From DATLFI01 sp035524895 (lineage in GTDB: Bacteria > Acidobacteriota > Thermoanaerobaculia > Multivoradales > Multivoraceae): 24,853 nucleotides of DNA. The notes beneath the pieces are model-generated. The model saw only the letters and a list, made by a program, of their open reading frames with translations, did not search any database and was not told the DNA's origin. The stretch is from the NCBI GenBank assembly GCA_035524895.1, contig DATLFI010000162.1, forward strand, positions 1 to 24,853, in the 5' to 3' direction. How positions within the stretch are numbered: position 1 is the first letter of the stretch; each line of letters begins with the position of its first letter. Positions 1 through 8,028 of this stretch are shown here, piece by piece. The position numbers and the translations under genes are program-made.

Positions 1-126
1 GCGGCTGGCGGCGTTCTCGGCAAGCTCGGGGCCGCGTCGGCGACACGCCGCTGAGCGGCTACGGACCGGGGCGGACGAACACATTCGCGCGTCCTGCACC
101 GCGGTGTCGCGCGACGCCGGGATCCC

Positions 127-201
127 CTACGCCTGGAATTCCGACAGGATGGAGCGCGCCTGCTGCAGCCCGGCGCAGGACGCTCCCGCGCTCTTGTTCA
201 T
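127..201 (-). CDS. possible 24-residue ORF after the DUF6768 gene
   Basis: A 24-codon frame starts with an ATG that overlaps the stop of the DUF6768 gene in an ATGA arrangement and ends at TAG. Third codon positions are about 90% G or C, against roughly 50-57% at positions one and two, which is the pattern of real coding sequence in a GC-rich genome. The frame is very short, has no ribosome binding site of its own and matches no family I recognise. It may be a translationally coupled micro-ORF or chance. Nothing else between 1 and 197 is supported. Confidence 0.2.
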   Translation of the reverse strand: MNKSAGASCAGLQQARSILSEFQA

Positions 202-563
202 GGCGCATTCACGCGGGCGATCTGCAGCTCGAGCCGCTTGATCTCGCGCAGCACGCGATTCGACTCCATGCGCAGCCAGAACCACAGCTTCAGAAAGCCG
301 ACCATCACCATCAGGAGCATCGTGCCCGCGCCCCAGCGCGCGGCGTCGATCGCCTCGTCCGCGCCGAGGAACTTCCGGCCGCAGTAGACCGCGGCGAGGA
401 AGAGCGCGAAGGTGATGATCGTCGCGAAGACGGCCATGCCGCGCACGGCGCCGTCATAGACGCCGAACCACTGGGCGAATACTCCCTGCTCGCCGAACTT
501 CGCAAGGAGGGCGCGGTCTTCCGCGCTCAGTGCGGCTTCGATCTTCCGGTCTAGATCATCCAT
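198..563 (-). CDS. DUF6768-type small membrane protein, ECF sigma partner
   Basis: A 121-residue protein. It has an acidic, helical N-terminus beginning MDDLDRKIEAAL, two hydrophobic segments at about residues 42-61 and 79-96, and a basic helical tail containing LREIKRLELQIARV. This layout and the termini match the DUF6768 family as I remember it, whose members are small double-spanning proteins often encoded after an ECF sigma factor. The ATG overlaps the sigma gene's stop by 8 bases, so the two are almost certainly co-translated; GGAGA lies just upstream. By position it may act as a membrane-bound modulator or anti-sigma-like partner, but no such activity can be read from the sequence and no zinc-binding anti-sigma motif is present. 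Confidence 0.8.
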   Translation of the reverse strand: MDDLDRKIEAALSAEDRALLAKFGEQGVFAQWFGVYDGAVRGMAVFATIITFALFLAAVYCGRKFLGADEAIDAARWGAGTMLLMVMVGFLKLWFWLRMESNRVLREIKRLELQIARVNAP

Positions 564-1122
564 GGTGTTCTCCTTTCAGCGCGGCACGCAGCTTCGCCCG
601 CGCATGCATCAGGCGGGTCTTCACGGTGCCCGCTGGAACGCTCATCGCCGCGGCGATCTCCGCGACGCTGAAATCCTCGACGTAGAACAGCGCGACCGCC
701 GCGCGCTGCTCCGGTGGCAAGCTTGCTATCGCTCTCGCGAGCGGCTCGGCATCTGCCGCCGCTTCCATCCGCCCCGCCGAATCGTCCGTCGGCGGCGCTT
801 CCGCAGCGAAAGCAGCGCCGAGCCGTCTTGCCCGGGCGCGCTTCCTGATCGCATCGGCCGCCCGGCGCGAGACGACTCGATAGGCCCAGGCGGGAAAGAG
901 CGACGCGTCATCGAGGCGCGCAAGACCCCGCGCAATATCGACCCAGGCGTCCTGCGCCACGTCGCGCGCCGCCTCCGCCTCGCCCATCAACCGCCATGCG
1001 TGGGCGAGGAGCTTCGGCTGCCAGCGCTCGGCGAGACGCCCGAAAGCGCCACGGTCTCCGGCCCGCGCGGCGGCGGCGAGATATTCGTCGAAGAGGCGGG
1101 CGGTCTTGCGGGAGTTGCTCAA
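556..1122 (-). CDS. ECF-type RNA polymerase sigma factor
   Basis: An extracytoplasmic-function sigma factor of about 188 residues from the chosen TTG at 1122, which has a GGAGAAG-type ribosome site upstream. The frame stays open to a GTG at 1227, but those extra 35 residues are not sigma-like. Region 2 is seen in the stretch containing LAHAWRLMGEAEAARDVAQDA and the DAIRKR helix. Region 4 is the C-terminal helix-turn-helix, LPPEQRAAVALFYVEDFSV followed by IAAAMSVPAGTVKTRL. It would direct RNA polymerase to a small regulon in response to an envelope or cytoplasmic signal. The gene overlaps the downstream DUF6768 gene by 8 bases, so they form an operon. The signal and the promoter it recognises are unknown. 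Confidence 0.9.
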   Translation of the reverse strand: MSNSRKTARLFDEYLAAAARAGDRGAFGRLAERWQPKLLAHAWRLMGEAEAARDVAQDAWVDIARGLARLDDASLFPAWAYRVVSRRAADAIRKRARARRLGAAFAAEAPPTDDSAGRMEAAADAEPLARAIASLPPEQRAAVALFYVEDFSVAEIAAAMSVPAGTVKTRLMHARAKLRAALKGEHHG

Positions 1123-1468
1123 CGTTCTCTTCTCCGTCGCCCTGCCGCGCGATCCTGAGAAAAGTCGCTCCTCGCCGCAAACCGGTTCAATGGGAGCCGA
1201 GGATTCCGGAGGCGTGGCATGCCGCACTCGCTCACGGTGCCGAGCTCGAATGGCTCGAGACCGCCACCGCCCTGCCTTCGTCGAAGCGCCTTACCAGCGA
1301 ACAGGATGATCTCGCTCGCGACCCAGGCAACGAACCACTGTCTTTGGGACTCTGATTGTATTCCGTGCTATACAATGCCCCGTTAGGCATTAGCGGCAGG
1401 TCCGACGAGGAGCACGCTCGAGGGTGACACCAGGTGACAATCATTTCGCCCGCGTCATCGCCCCTTCC
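1123..1468. other. intergenic region between sigma gene and modA
   Basis: About 346 bases lie between the divergent sigma factor and modA genes. The half next to the sigma gene is GC-rich and has short open frames without family resemblance. The half next to modA becomes AT-rich around 1341-1390 and holds the palindrome described separately, so it probably carries the modABC promoter. I see no RNA gene here. Confidence 0.5.
1355..1376 (+). promoter_or_regulatory. candidate ModE operator upstream of modA
   Basis: A perfect inverted repeat with 7-base arms, ATTGTAT and ATACAAT, separated by 8 bases. It is AT-rich in a very GC-rich setting. Known ModE sites are palindromes with TATAT/ATATA-like arms and a spacer of several bases, so shape and place fit. 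It lies about 93 bases before the modA start, and the right arm overlaps a TACAAT sequence that could be a -10 element, so a bound repressor would block transcription. The regulator would be the ModE-like protein encoded at 4036. Confidence 0.5.
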
Positions 1469-2239
1469 ATGAAGCTCCTGCGTCTCTTGACGCTGGCCGG
1501 TTCCTTCTTGCTCGCCACCGGCGTACAGGCCGAAACGATCACGATCGCCGCGGCCGCCGATCTCAAGTTCGCCATGGACGAGATCGTCGCCTCGTTCGAG
1601 GCGACGCATCCTCCAGATCGCGTCGAGGTGGTCTACGGCTCCTCGGGGAAGTTCCACACGCAGATTCGACAGGGCGCGCCCTACGACCTCTACTTCTCGG
1701 CGGACATCGAGTTCCCTCGCCGATTGGCCGCAGCCGGGTTCGCCGCTTCCGAGGTGACGCCCTATGGCATCGGCCGCATCGTTCTCTGGAGCGCGAGCCT
1801 GGACGCGACCCGAATGACCCTCGCCTCGCTCGCGGATCCGGCGATCTCCCGCATCGCCATCGCCAATCCGCGGCACGCGCCGTACGGGAAGCGAGCCGAG
1901 GAGGCGCTACGCGCTTCGGGCCTCTGGGCGAAGGTCGAACCGAGACTGGTCTTCGGCGAGAACATCGCCCAGACCGCCCAGTTCGTCGAGACCGGCACCG
2001 CCCAAGTCGGCATCCTCGCGCTGTCGCTGGCCATCCACCCGAGGCTCGCCACGAAGGGCGGCTTCTGGCTGGTGCCAGACACTCTCCACCAGCCCCTCGA
2101 GCAGGGATACATCGTCACGAAACGAGCCAACGGCAATGCGTTGGCCCGCCGGTTCGCCGACTTCATGGATAGCCCGACCGCGCGCGCGGTGATGACCCGC
2201 TACGGTTTCGAGCTCTCTGACGGGGTCGCGGACGAGTAG
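1469..2239 (+). CDS. modA: molybdate ABC transporter, periplasmic binding protein
   Basis: The extracellular solute-binding component of a molybdate/tungstate importer. I chose the ATG at 1469 because it begins a clean signal peptide, MKLLRLLTLAGSFLLATGVQA, followed directly by ETITIAAAADLK, the start of a mature ModA. The frame extends to a GTG at 1424, but that adds 15 residues that would spoil the signal peptide. Family features include the AAAADLKFAMDEI opening, YGSSGKFHTQI, which supplies oxyanion-contacting serines, and APYDLYFSAD. The length of about 256 residues is typical. The modB start follows 17 bases after the stop, making an operon. Whether molybdate or tungstate is preferred cannot be told from this. 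Confidence 0.93.
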   Translation: MKLLRLLTLAGSFLLATGVQAETITIAAAADLKFAMDEIVASFEATHPPDRVEVVYGSSGKFHTQIRQGAPYDLYFSADIEFPRRLAAAGFAASEVTPYGIGRIVLWSASLDATRMTLASLADPAISRIAIANPRHAPYGKRAEEALRASGLWAKVEPRLVFGENIAQTAQFVETGTAQVGILALSLAIHPRLATKGGFWLVPDTLHQPLEQGYIVTKRANGNALARRFADFMDSPTARAVMTRYGFELSDGVADE

Positions 2240-2256
2240 GTCCGCGCTCACTGCGC

Positions 2257-2940
2257 ATGCTCCTTTCGGAAGACGATCTGGTCGCTCTCGCCCTGACGGT
2301 CCGTCTCGCGGGTACCGTCACCCTGATCCTGCTCGTCGTGGGCACCCCGGTCGCGTGGTGGCTCGCGCGCACCCGCTCATGGTGGAAGGGTCCGCTCGGC
2401 GCCGTCGTGGCTCTGCCGCTGGTCCTTCCGCCCTCCGTGCTGGGGTTCTACCTGCTCCTCGCAATGGGACCGAACGGCGCCGCAGGTCGCCTCACGCAGG
2501 CGCTCGGCCTCGGCCTCCTGCCATTCACCTTCTGGGGCCTGGTCGTGGCCTCGGTGCTCTACTCGCTGCCCTTCATGGTCCAGCCGCTGCAGACCGCGTT
2601 CGAAGAGGTGGGCGAGCGGCCGCTCGAAGTGGCCGCTACCTTGCGCGCCTCGCCGCTCGACGCCTTCTTAACCGTCGCCGTCCCACTGGCGCGGCCCGGG
2701 TTCCTGACCGCGTCGATCCTGACCTTCGCGCACACCGTCGGTGAGTTTGGCGTGGTCCTGATGATCGGCGGCAACCTGCCGGGGGTGACCCGCGTCGCCT
2801 CCGTGAAGATCTACGATCACGTCGAAGCGCTCGAGTACGCTCAGGCGCATCGCCTCGCGGCGGTGATGCTGGTCTTCTCTTTCCTGGTCCTGCTGATCGT
2901 CTACTCGGCGCGATCCAACTCGCGGCGGGGCACGCCGTGA
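2257..2940 (+). CDS. modB: molybdate ABC transporter permease
   Basis: The membrane-spanning permease that carries oxyanion across the inner membrane, 227 residues with about five hydrophobic helices. The ABC-interacting EAA-like loop is recognisable around EEVGERPLEVAATLRASPLDA, followed by a conserved proline/glycine segment, VPLARPGFLTASILTFAHT. The ending GEFGVVLMIGGNLPGVTRVAS is characteristic of ModB. The stop overlaps the GTG of modC in GTGA, so the two are translationally coupled. The length is normal for the family and I see nothing broken. Confidence 0.94.
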   Translation: MLLSEDDLVALALTVRLAGTVTLILLVVGTPVAWWLARTRSWWKGPLGAVVALPLVLPPSVLGFYLLLAMGPNGAAGRLTQALGLGLLPFTFWGLVVASVLYSLPFMVQPLQTAFEEVGERPLEVAATLRASPLDAFLTVAVPLARPGFLTASILTFAHTVGEFGVVLMIGGNLPGVTRVASVKIYDHVEALEYAQAHRLAAVMLVFSFLVLLIVYSARSNSRRGTP

Positions 2941-4016
2941 CCGTTGCCCCTGGCATCCAGTGCCGTTTCCGGCTCGATCGGCCGGGCTTTTCGCTGGACG
3001 TCGACCTCGAGCTGGCCGCTCGCGGCATAACGGCGATCTTCGGTCCGTCGGGTTCTGGCAAGACGACTCTCCTGCGCTGTGTCGCCGGCCTGGAACGAGC
3101 GCCGGGCGGACGGCTGTGGATGGGTAACGAGGCTTGGCAGGACGGCAGTCGCTGGGTGCCAACCCACCGGCGTCCACTCGGCTACGTCTTTCAGGAGGCG
3201 AGCCTCTTCCCGCACCTCTCCGTAGCCGGCAACCTGCGGTACGGGCTGCGACGGAGCGCCGATGCGCAACGCGTGAGCCTGGATGCGGCAGTCGACCTGC
3301 TGGGCCTCGGCCACCTGCTGCACCGCAGACCGGACCGGCTCTCGGGCGGCGAGCGCCAGCGGGTCGCCATCGCCCGCGCTCTTGCCACGGGCCCTCGCCT
3401 GCTGCTGATGGACGAGCCGCTGGCGTCGCTCGACCTCGAGCGGAAGCGCGAGATCCTGCCCTATCTCGAGCGCCTGCACGACGAGCTCGAGATTCCGGTT
3501 CTCTACGTCAGCCACTCGCCGGACGAGGTGGCGCGCCTGGCGGACCACCTCGTCGCTCTCGAGAGCGGGCGGGTGCTCGCGAGCGGCGCGCTCGGCGACC
3601 TGCTGGCCCGTCTCGATGTTCCGCTCCGGCTCGGTGAGGACGCGGGAACGATCCTGGAAGGGGTGATCGCGGAAGTGGACGCAGAGTGGCACCTCGCGCG
3701 GGTCGCGTTTCCGGGCGGCGCCCTCTGGACGCGCGATCAGGGGCTCCCAGCCGGGCAACGGGTGCGCGTGCGCGTGCTGGCGCGCGACGTGAGCCTGGCA
3801 CGAAGGGCGCCCGAACGAACCAGCATCCAGAACGTGCTCGAAGGGCGCATCGACGAAGTCGCCGACGACCAGCATCCGAGCTCGGCCCTCGTGCGCATCC
3901 GGATCGGTCGTTCGATTCTCGTCGCACGGCTGACGAAGCGGGCGGCCTCCGAGCTCGATGTAGCTCCCGGACAGGAGGTCTGGGTGCAAGTGAAGTCGGT
4001 CGCCCTCCTGGCGTAG
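2937..4016 (+). CDS. modC: molybdate ABC transporter ATP-binding protein
   Basis: The ATPase that powers the ModB channel, 359 residues starting at a GTG that overlaps the modB stop. The Walker A motif GPSGSGKT is at residues 36-43, the Q-loop lies in VFQEASLFPHLS, the ABC signature LSGGERQR begins at residue 135, Walker B LLLMDEP is at 155-161, and the switch histidine is in YVSHS. The C-terminal third, from about residue 290, is a TOBE/molybdate-binding domain with SIQNVLEGRI and VRIRIGRSILVARL, as expected for ModC. This domain can sense oxyanion, which matters because the neighbouring ModE-like protein lacks one. Confidence 0.95.
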   Translation: MTVAPGIQCRFRLDRPGFSLDVDLELAARGITAIFGPSGSGKTTLLRCVAGLERAPGGRLWMGNEAWQDGSRWVPTHRRPLGYVFQEASLFPHLSVAGNLRYGLRRSADAQRVSLDAAVDLLGLGHLLHRRPDRLSGGERQRVAIARALATGPRLLLMDEPLASLDLERKREILPYLERLHDELEIPVLYVSHSPDEVARLADHLVALESGRVLASGALGDLLARLDVPLRLGEDAGTILEGVIAEVDAEWHLARVAFPGGALWTRDQGLPAGQRVRVRVLARDVSLARRAPERTSIQNVLEGRIDEVADDQHPSSALVRIRIGRSILVARLTKRAASELDVAPGQEVWVQVKSVALLA

Positions 4017-4035
4017 ACCCGAGAAACCCAATCCC

Positions 4036-4401
4036 GTGACCATGACGAAGAAACTCGGGACTAGCTGGAGAGCGCAGCCCCGTTGGCGGATCGGACGCCG
4101 AGGCGAGATCGCGCTCGGACCGGGGAAGGTCGACCTCCTCGAGGCCATCGGGGAGACCGGTTCGATCTCCGGTGCGGCGCGCGAGCTGGGAATGTCGTAC
4201 CGACGCGCGTGGCTGCTGGTAGAAACGATGAACCGCTGCTTCCGCCAGCCGCTCGTCGCGACCTCGAGCTTTCGGCGCGGCGGCGCATCCCTGACCGCGG
4301 AGGGCGAAGAGGTCGTCGCTCTCTACCGGAGGATCCAGAAAGCAAGCCTCGACGCGACCCGGGGAGCACGGTCTGCGATCGAGCGGAGGTTGGTGCCGTA
4401 G
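4036..4401 (+). CDS. short ModE-like winged-helix regulator
   Basis: A 121-residue DNA-binding protein matching only the N-terminal LysR-like winged-helix half of ModE. Residues around LGPGKVDLLEAIGETGSISG, AARELGMSYRRAW and LLVETMN form the typical helix-turn-helix with the ModE-specific SYRRAW recognition helix, and GGASLTAEGEEVVALYRRI forms the wing and dimer helix. Classical ModE carries two further Mop/TOBE domains that bind molybdate; they are absent here. It follows modC by 19 bases on the same strand and is the obvious candidate to bind the palindrome before modA. How it would sense molybdate is unclear. Start is the GTG at 4036; an ATG two codons later is also possible. Confidence 0.85.
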   Translation: MTMTKKLGTSWRAQPRWRIGRRGEIALGPGKVDLLEAIGETGSISGAARELGMSYRRAWLLVETMNRCFRQPLVATSSFRRGGASLTAEGEEVVALYRRIQKASLDATRGARSAIERRLVP

Positions 4402-4411
4402 CGGCGGCGGG

Positions 4412-4452
4412 TGCAGTCGCCCTAGGCGCCTCGAATGCAGTCGCCCTAGGCG
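4412..4452. repeat. two 17-bp direct repeats, 24-bp period
   Basis: The 17-base sequence TGCAGTCGCCCTAGGCG occurs at 4412-4428 and again at 4436-4452 without mismatch. Each copy includes the palindrome CCTAGG. They lie 11 bases after the ModE-like gene, in the 261-base gap before the histidine kinase gene. No function is known to me. Confidence 0.75.
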
Positions 4453-4662
4453 TCGCGGAGGCGCAACTGCGGGGTCTCGTTGCGGCTGCCGACGTCGGCG
4501 GCTCGTGGGCGCTGCCGAGACACCCTCGCTGATGCTTGCTACGAGTGGCGGTTTCCTTCACGATCCTGTCATTGACCTCGTAGTGCGTGGGGACCTCAGG
4601 CTCCGCCACGCGTCGCCGAGCTCCTCGGGAGGGGAAGGCACCTTCGAGGTCTCGCTCGAGTC

Positions 4663-7023
4663 ATGAGCGAACCCCCGGACGCGCCACAGACTCAAGGCTC
4701 CTCGGCCGGCGATGCCGCCGAGTCTCGACCCAGGTCATGGGTCGGCGGGCGGCTGCACTCGCTGGCGACACGGATCGCTGCGGGCTACGCGGTCTTCGCA
4801 ACGCTCTGGATTCTCCTCTCCGACCGAGCTCTCGGCCTGCTCGTTCCGCATCCGGACCGGATCCTGGGCTGGGGCACCCTCAAAGGCCTGGCGTTCGTCG
4901 CGACGACATCGGTGCTGCTGTGGCTTCTGGTGCGGAGGACCTTCGGCGCGCTCGAGCGGGCCTATCAGTCGTTGGCGTCCAAGACCGCCAGACTCCGGGC
5001 CCGCGAAGCCGAGCTCGACACCCTCGTGCGTTCGGCGATGGATGCCATCCTCACGACCGACGGAGTGGGTCGGATCACCCTCGCCAATCCTGCGGCGGAG
5101 CGCATGTTCGCGCGCGCCGGATGTGCGGTCATCGGCGAGCCGATCTCGAAGCTCGTCGAAGGCTCTCTCGCGCCGACGGACGCGAATCGTCGCTCCCTCG
5201 TCGGCACGCGAGGCGGTGGCGAGACGTTCCCGATCGAAGCCTCGATCTCGAGCACAGGTACCGGCGACACGGCCGCGAGCACCTTGATCCTGCGCGACAT
5301 CTCGATCCGCCACGCGCACGAGATCGAGATCGGACGCCTGAGCAGGCTGTTCTCTGCGCTCAGCGGCATCAACAAGGCGATCGCCCGCTCGACCTCCCGC
5401 GAGGACCTCGAGCACAAGGTCTGTCGCGCCCTCGTGGAGGAGGGCGGGTTCCGCACCGCCTGGATCGGCTGGCACGACGAGGAGACGTCGAAGCTCGTCC
5501 CGGTGGCCGCTTGTGGTGGCGACAGCGCCTACGTGCGCAGTCTGCAGATCTACTCCGACGATCGCCCGGAGGGGCGAGGTCCCCTGGCGAACGCCTTCCG
5601 CCATGGTCGCCTCTACGTCTGCAACGACCTCTACTCCGACCCGGAGACGAAGCCCTGGTTCGAGGAGGTGAAGGCTCGACAGCTTCGCGCTGGCGCCGCG
5701 CTCCCGATCCGGGTCGGCGGCGTGGTCTGCGGCCTGCTCGTGGTCTACGCCGGAGAAGTGGACTTCTTCCAGAAGCCGGAGATCGAGCTGCTCGAGGAGG
5801 CTGCCGCCGACTTCTCCTTCGCGCTCGAGAGCCTGGCTCGCGAGCGAGAGCACCGCCAAGCGGAAGCTGCGGCGCGAAGCGAGCGCCAATTCTCCGACTC
5901 TCTGTTCGACAGCATGCCGGGAGTCCTCTATCTCTACGACGAGCAGGGTCGCTTCCTCCGTTGGAACCGCAACTTCGAGACCGTCTCCGGCTACTCGGCG
6001 GTCGAGATCGCGGCCATGCACCCGCTCGACTTCTTCAAAGACGCGGACCGGTCGCTCCTGGAAAGCCGCATCGGGGAGGTGTTCGCGCGCGGCGAGTCGT
6101 CGGTCGAGGCGTCGTTCCTGGCGAAGGACGGCACCGCTACGCCGTACTTCTTCACCGGCCGGCTCGTCCAGTTCGAGGGCCGCAACTGCCTGGTCGGCGT
6201 GGGGATCGACCTCTCCGAGCGCATGGCAGCCGAGCTGGCGATGCGGGACCTCAACGTGACGCTCGAACAAAGGGTCGCCGAGCGCACCGACGAGCTCGCG
6301 GCCGCGGTGGAGCGCGCGGAGGCCGCCGACCAGATGAAGTCCGCTTTTCTCGCCACGATGTCGCACGAGCTGCGCACGCCGCTCAACTCGATCATCGGCT
6401 TCACCGGGATCCTCTTCCAGGGGCTCGCTGGTCCCCTCAACGCCGAGCAGACCAGGCAGCTCGCGATGGTGCAGGGAAGCGCGCGCCATCTGCTGGCACT
6501 GATCAACGACGTGCTCGACCTGTCGAAGATCGAGGCTGGCCAGCTCGAAGTGCGCTTCGAGCCCGTCGAGCTCGCCGCAGCGATCGACAACACCATCGCT
6601 ACGGTTCGCCCGCTCGCCGACAACAAGGGTCTCGAGCTCTGCGTCGCTCCACCCGGCGAGTCCCTCGAGCTGCTCACCGACCGGAGGCGTCTCGAGCAGA
6701 TCCTGCTCAACCTGCTCCAGAACGCGATCAAGTTCACCGATCGCGGCTCGATCACGCTCGCAGCGGATGTCGTCGATGGCAGGTTGGTGCGGATCCGGAT
6801 CACGGACACCGGCACCGGCATTCGTCCCGAGGACCTGTCGCGCCTGTTCCAGCCGTTCCGGCAACTGGATACCGGGCTCACCCGGCACCACGAAGGGACC
6901 GGTCTCGGGCTCGCGATCTGCCGCCGGCTCGCCACGCTGCTCGGCGGCGAGATCACCGCTGCCAGTGAGCACGGTCGCGGCAGCGAGTTCACGTTGTGGC
7001 TTCCCCTGCGGACCGGTCCCTGA
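4663..7023 (+). CDS. membrane sensor histidine kinase (PAS-GAF-PAS)
   Basis: A 786-residue sensor kinase. Two N-terminal membrane helices (about residues 39-60 and 73-90) have little between them, so the periplasmic part is minimal. Then come a PAS domain (about 118-225), a GAF domain (about 232-395), a second PAS (about 415-520) and a coiled coil. The HisKA domain has the phospho-acceptor H568 in SHELRTPLNS. The HATPase domain has its N box in LLQNAIKF, G1 in DTGTGI, and G2 in GTGLGLAI. No receiver domain is fused and no response regulator is adjacent, so its partner lies elsewhere. It converges with the methyltransferase gene, whose stop is 20 bases away. The signal is unknown; PAS and GAF suggest cytoplasmic redox or ligand sensing. 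Confidence 0.9.
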   Translation: MSEPPDAPQTQGSSAGDAAESRPRSWVGGRLHSLATRIAAGYAVFATLWILLSDRALGLLVPHPDRILGWGTLKGLAFVATTSVLLWLLVRRTFGALERAYQSLASKTARLRAREAELDTLVRSAMDAILTTDGVGRITLANPAAERMFARAGCAVIGEPISKLVEGSLAPTDANRRSLVGTRGGGETFPIEASISSTGTGDTAASTLILRDISIRHAHEIEIGRLSRLFSALSGINKAIARSTSREDLEHKVCRALVEEGGFRTAWIGWHDEETSKLVPVAACGGDSAYVRSLQIYSDDRPEGRGPLANAFRHGRLYVCNDLYSDPETKPWFEEVKARQLRAGAALPIRVGGVVCGLLVVYAGEVDFFQKPEIELLEEAAADFSFALESLAREREHRQAEAAARSERQFSDSLFDSMPGVLYLYDEQGRFLRWNRNFETVSGYSAVEIAAMHPLDFFKDADRSLLESRIGEVFARGESSVEASFLAKDGTATPYFFTGRLVQFEGRNCLVGVGIDLSERMAAELAMRDLNVTLEQRVAERTDELAAAVERAEAADQMKSAFLATMSHELRTPLNSIIGFTGILFQGLAGPLNAEQTRQLAMVQGSARHLLALINDVLDLSKIEAGQLEVRFEPVELAAAIDNTIATVRPLADNKGLELCVAPPGESLELLTDRRRLEQILLNLLQNAIKFTDRGSITLAADVVDGRLVRIRITDTGTGIRPEDLSRLFQPFRQLDTGLTRHHEGTGLGLAICRRLATLLGGEITAASEHGRGSEFTLWLPLRTGP

Positions 7024-7043
7024 GCTCCCCGCAGCGGCTGCCT

Positions 7044-7868
7044 CTACTGCGGCGGCCCTTGCGCCTTCCCGGTCATCGGCACGAAGCGGACGGCCTCGAC
7101 GGTGCGGGTCTCTATGCCGTCCTCGGCCTTGACGATCAGCTTGAGCTCCTGGAAGAAACCACCGACCGGGGCAACCATGCGGCCGCCGATCTTGAGCTGG
7201 TCGAGCAGGGGCGGAGGGATCTCCTCGGGAGCCGCCGTCAGCACGATGGCGTCGAAGGGTGCCTCCTCCGGCCAGCCCTGGTAGCCGTCGCCGTGTCGGA
7301 CGTGGACGTTGTCGAAGCCGATCTGGTCGAGCGTGCGACGCGCGCGGCGCGCGAGCTCGGGGATGATCTCGATACTGTAGACGGATCCGGCGATGCGCGA
7401 CATGACGGCGGCGTGGTAGCCGGAACCGGTGCCGATCTCGAGGATCTTCTCGCCGCCACGGAGCTCGAGAAGCTGCGTCATCAGCGCCACGACGTAGGGC
7501 TGCGAGATGGTCTGGCCCTCGCCGATCGCAAGCGGGTGATCCGCGTAGGCGGCAGGCCTGTGGTCTTCGGGCACGAACAAGTGGCGCGGCACCGAGCGCA
7601 TGGCTTGGAGCACGGTGGGTTGCACGATCCCACGCGCTTCGATCTGGGACCGCACCATGTTCTCTCGAGCCGCGGCGTACTCGTCGGCCGATGCGAGACG
7701 TTGGGCGGAGCTATTCACGGTAGAAGCCGGAGCACCCGAAGCGAGCGGCGCATACCGCAGGATACGACTCGTCATCGGTTCCTGGGCGGCAGTCCCCTGG
7801 CCTAGCGCGACAACCCCCGCCAAGGTGAGGGAGGCTGTAGCGAGGCGGCTGGCGAGATATCGAGCCAT
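7044..7868 (-). CDS. pcm: exported protein-L-isoaspartate O-methyltransferase
   Basis: It transfers methyl from S-adenosylmethionine to isoaspartyl residues, starting repair of age-damaged proteins. The core begins near MVRSQIEARGIV; QTISQPYVVALM marks the substrate region and ILEIGTGSGY at about residues 142-151 is the SAM-binding motif I. The ATG at 7868 gives a 274-residue protein with an apparent signal peptide, ending near GQGTAAQ, so it is probably periplasmic, unlike cytoplasmic Pcm of E. coli. A linker of about 30 residues separates signal and enzyme. Upstream ATG and GTG starts at 7889 and 7979 would bury the signal. It sits 160 bases after the RsbU-like gene on the same strand. Confidence 0.88.
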   Translation of the reverse strand: MARYLASRLATASLTLAGVVALGQGTAAQEPMTSRILRYAPLASGAPASTVNSSAQRLASADEYAAARENMVRSQIEARGIVQPTVLQAMRSVPRHLFVPEDHRPAAYADHPLAIGEGQTISQPYVVALMTQLLELRGGEKILEIGTGSGYHAAVMSRIAGSVYSIEIIPELARRARRTLDQIGFDNVHVRHGDGYQGWPEEAPFDAIVLTAAPEEIPPPLLDQLKIGGRMVAPVGGFFQELKLIVKAEDGIETRTVEAVRFVPMTGKAQGPPQ

Positions 7869-8013
7869 GGGGGTGCTGGGAGCACACATCGGCGGGCCGC
7901 CTGGGGCGCTGCGCCCGGCCTGCGACGCGGGCGACCGTACGGGTACCGGGCACTGCAACCCCGGCCGATCGGCGCTCATTCCCAGTCGAGCCGGCAGGGG
8001 GACATTGGCGGGG

Positions 8014-8028
8014 CGTCGCGTGGCGACG
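8014..8028 (-). terminator. short hairpin directly after the phosphatase gene
   Basis: On the minus strand the phosphatase stop is followed at once by a 6-base stem (CGTCGC and GCGACG) with a 3-base loop. There is no T-tract, so it is at best a weak or non-classical terminator or an RNA-stabilising structure. Confidence 0.3.

Noticed and set aside
1..54. Plus-strand open frame from the window edge to TGA at 52-54
   Set aside because: Seventeen codons with no family signal, and the minus strand is open across the same bases, so direction and reality cannot be settled.
2630..2645. Sigma-54-like match TGGCCGC-N4-TTGCG
   Set aside because: It lies inside modB, lacks the A of the -24 block and the final W, and no gene start follows at a sensible distance.
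4402..4609. Minus-strand frame with some coding-like codon pattern in its first 26 codons
   Set aside because: No family resemblance; the rest is repeat-derived and runs antisense into the ModE-like gene. It could be a gene remnant but the support is too thin.
7029..7052. Weak inverted repeat between the convergent kinase and pcm genes
   Set aside because: Six-base arms around a 12-base loop with no T-tract; at this GC content it is likely chance.
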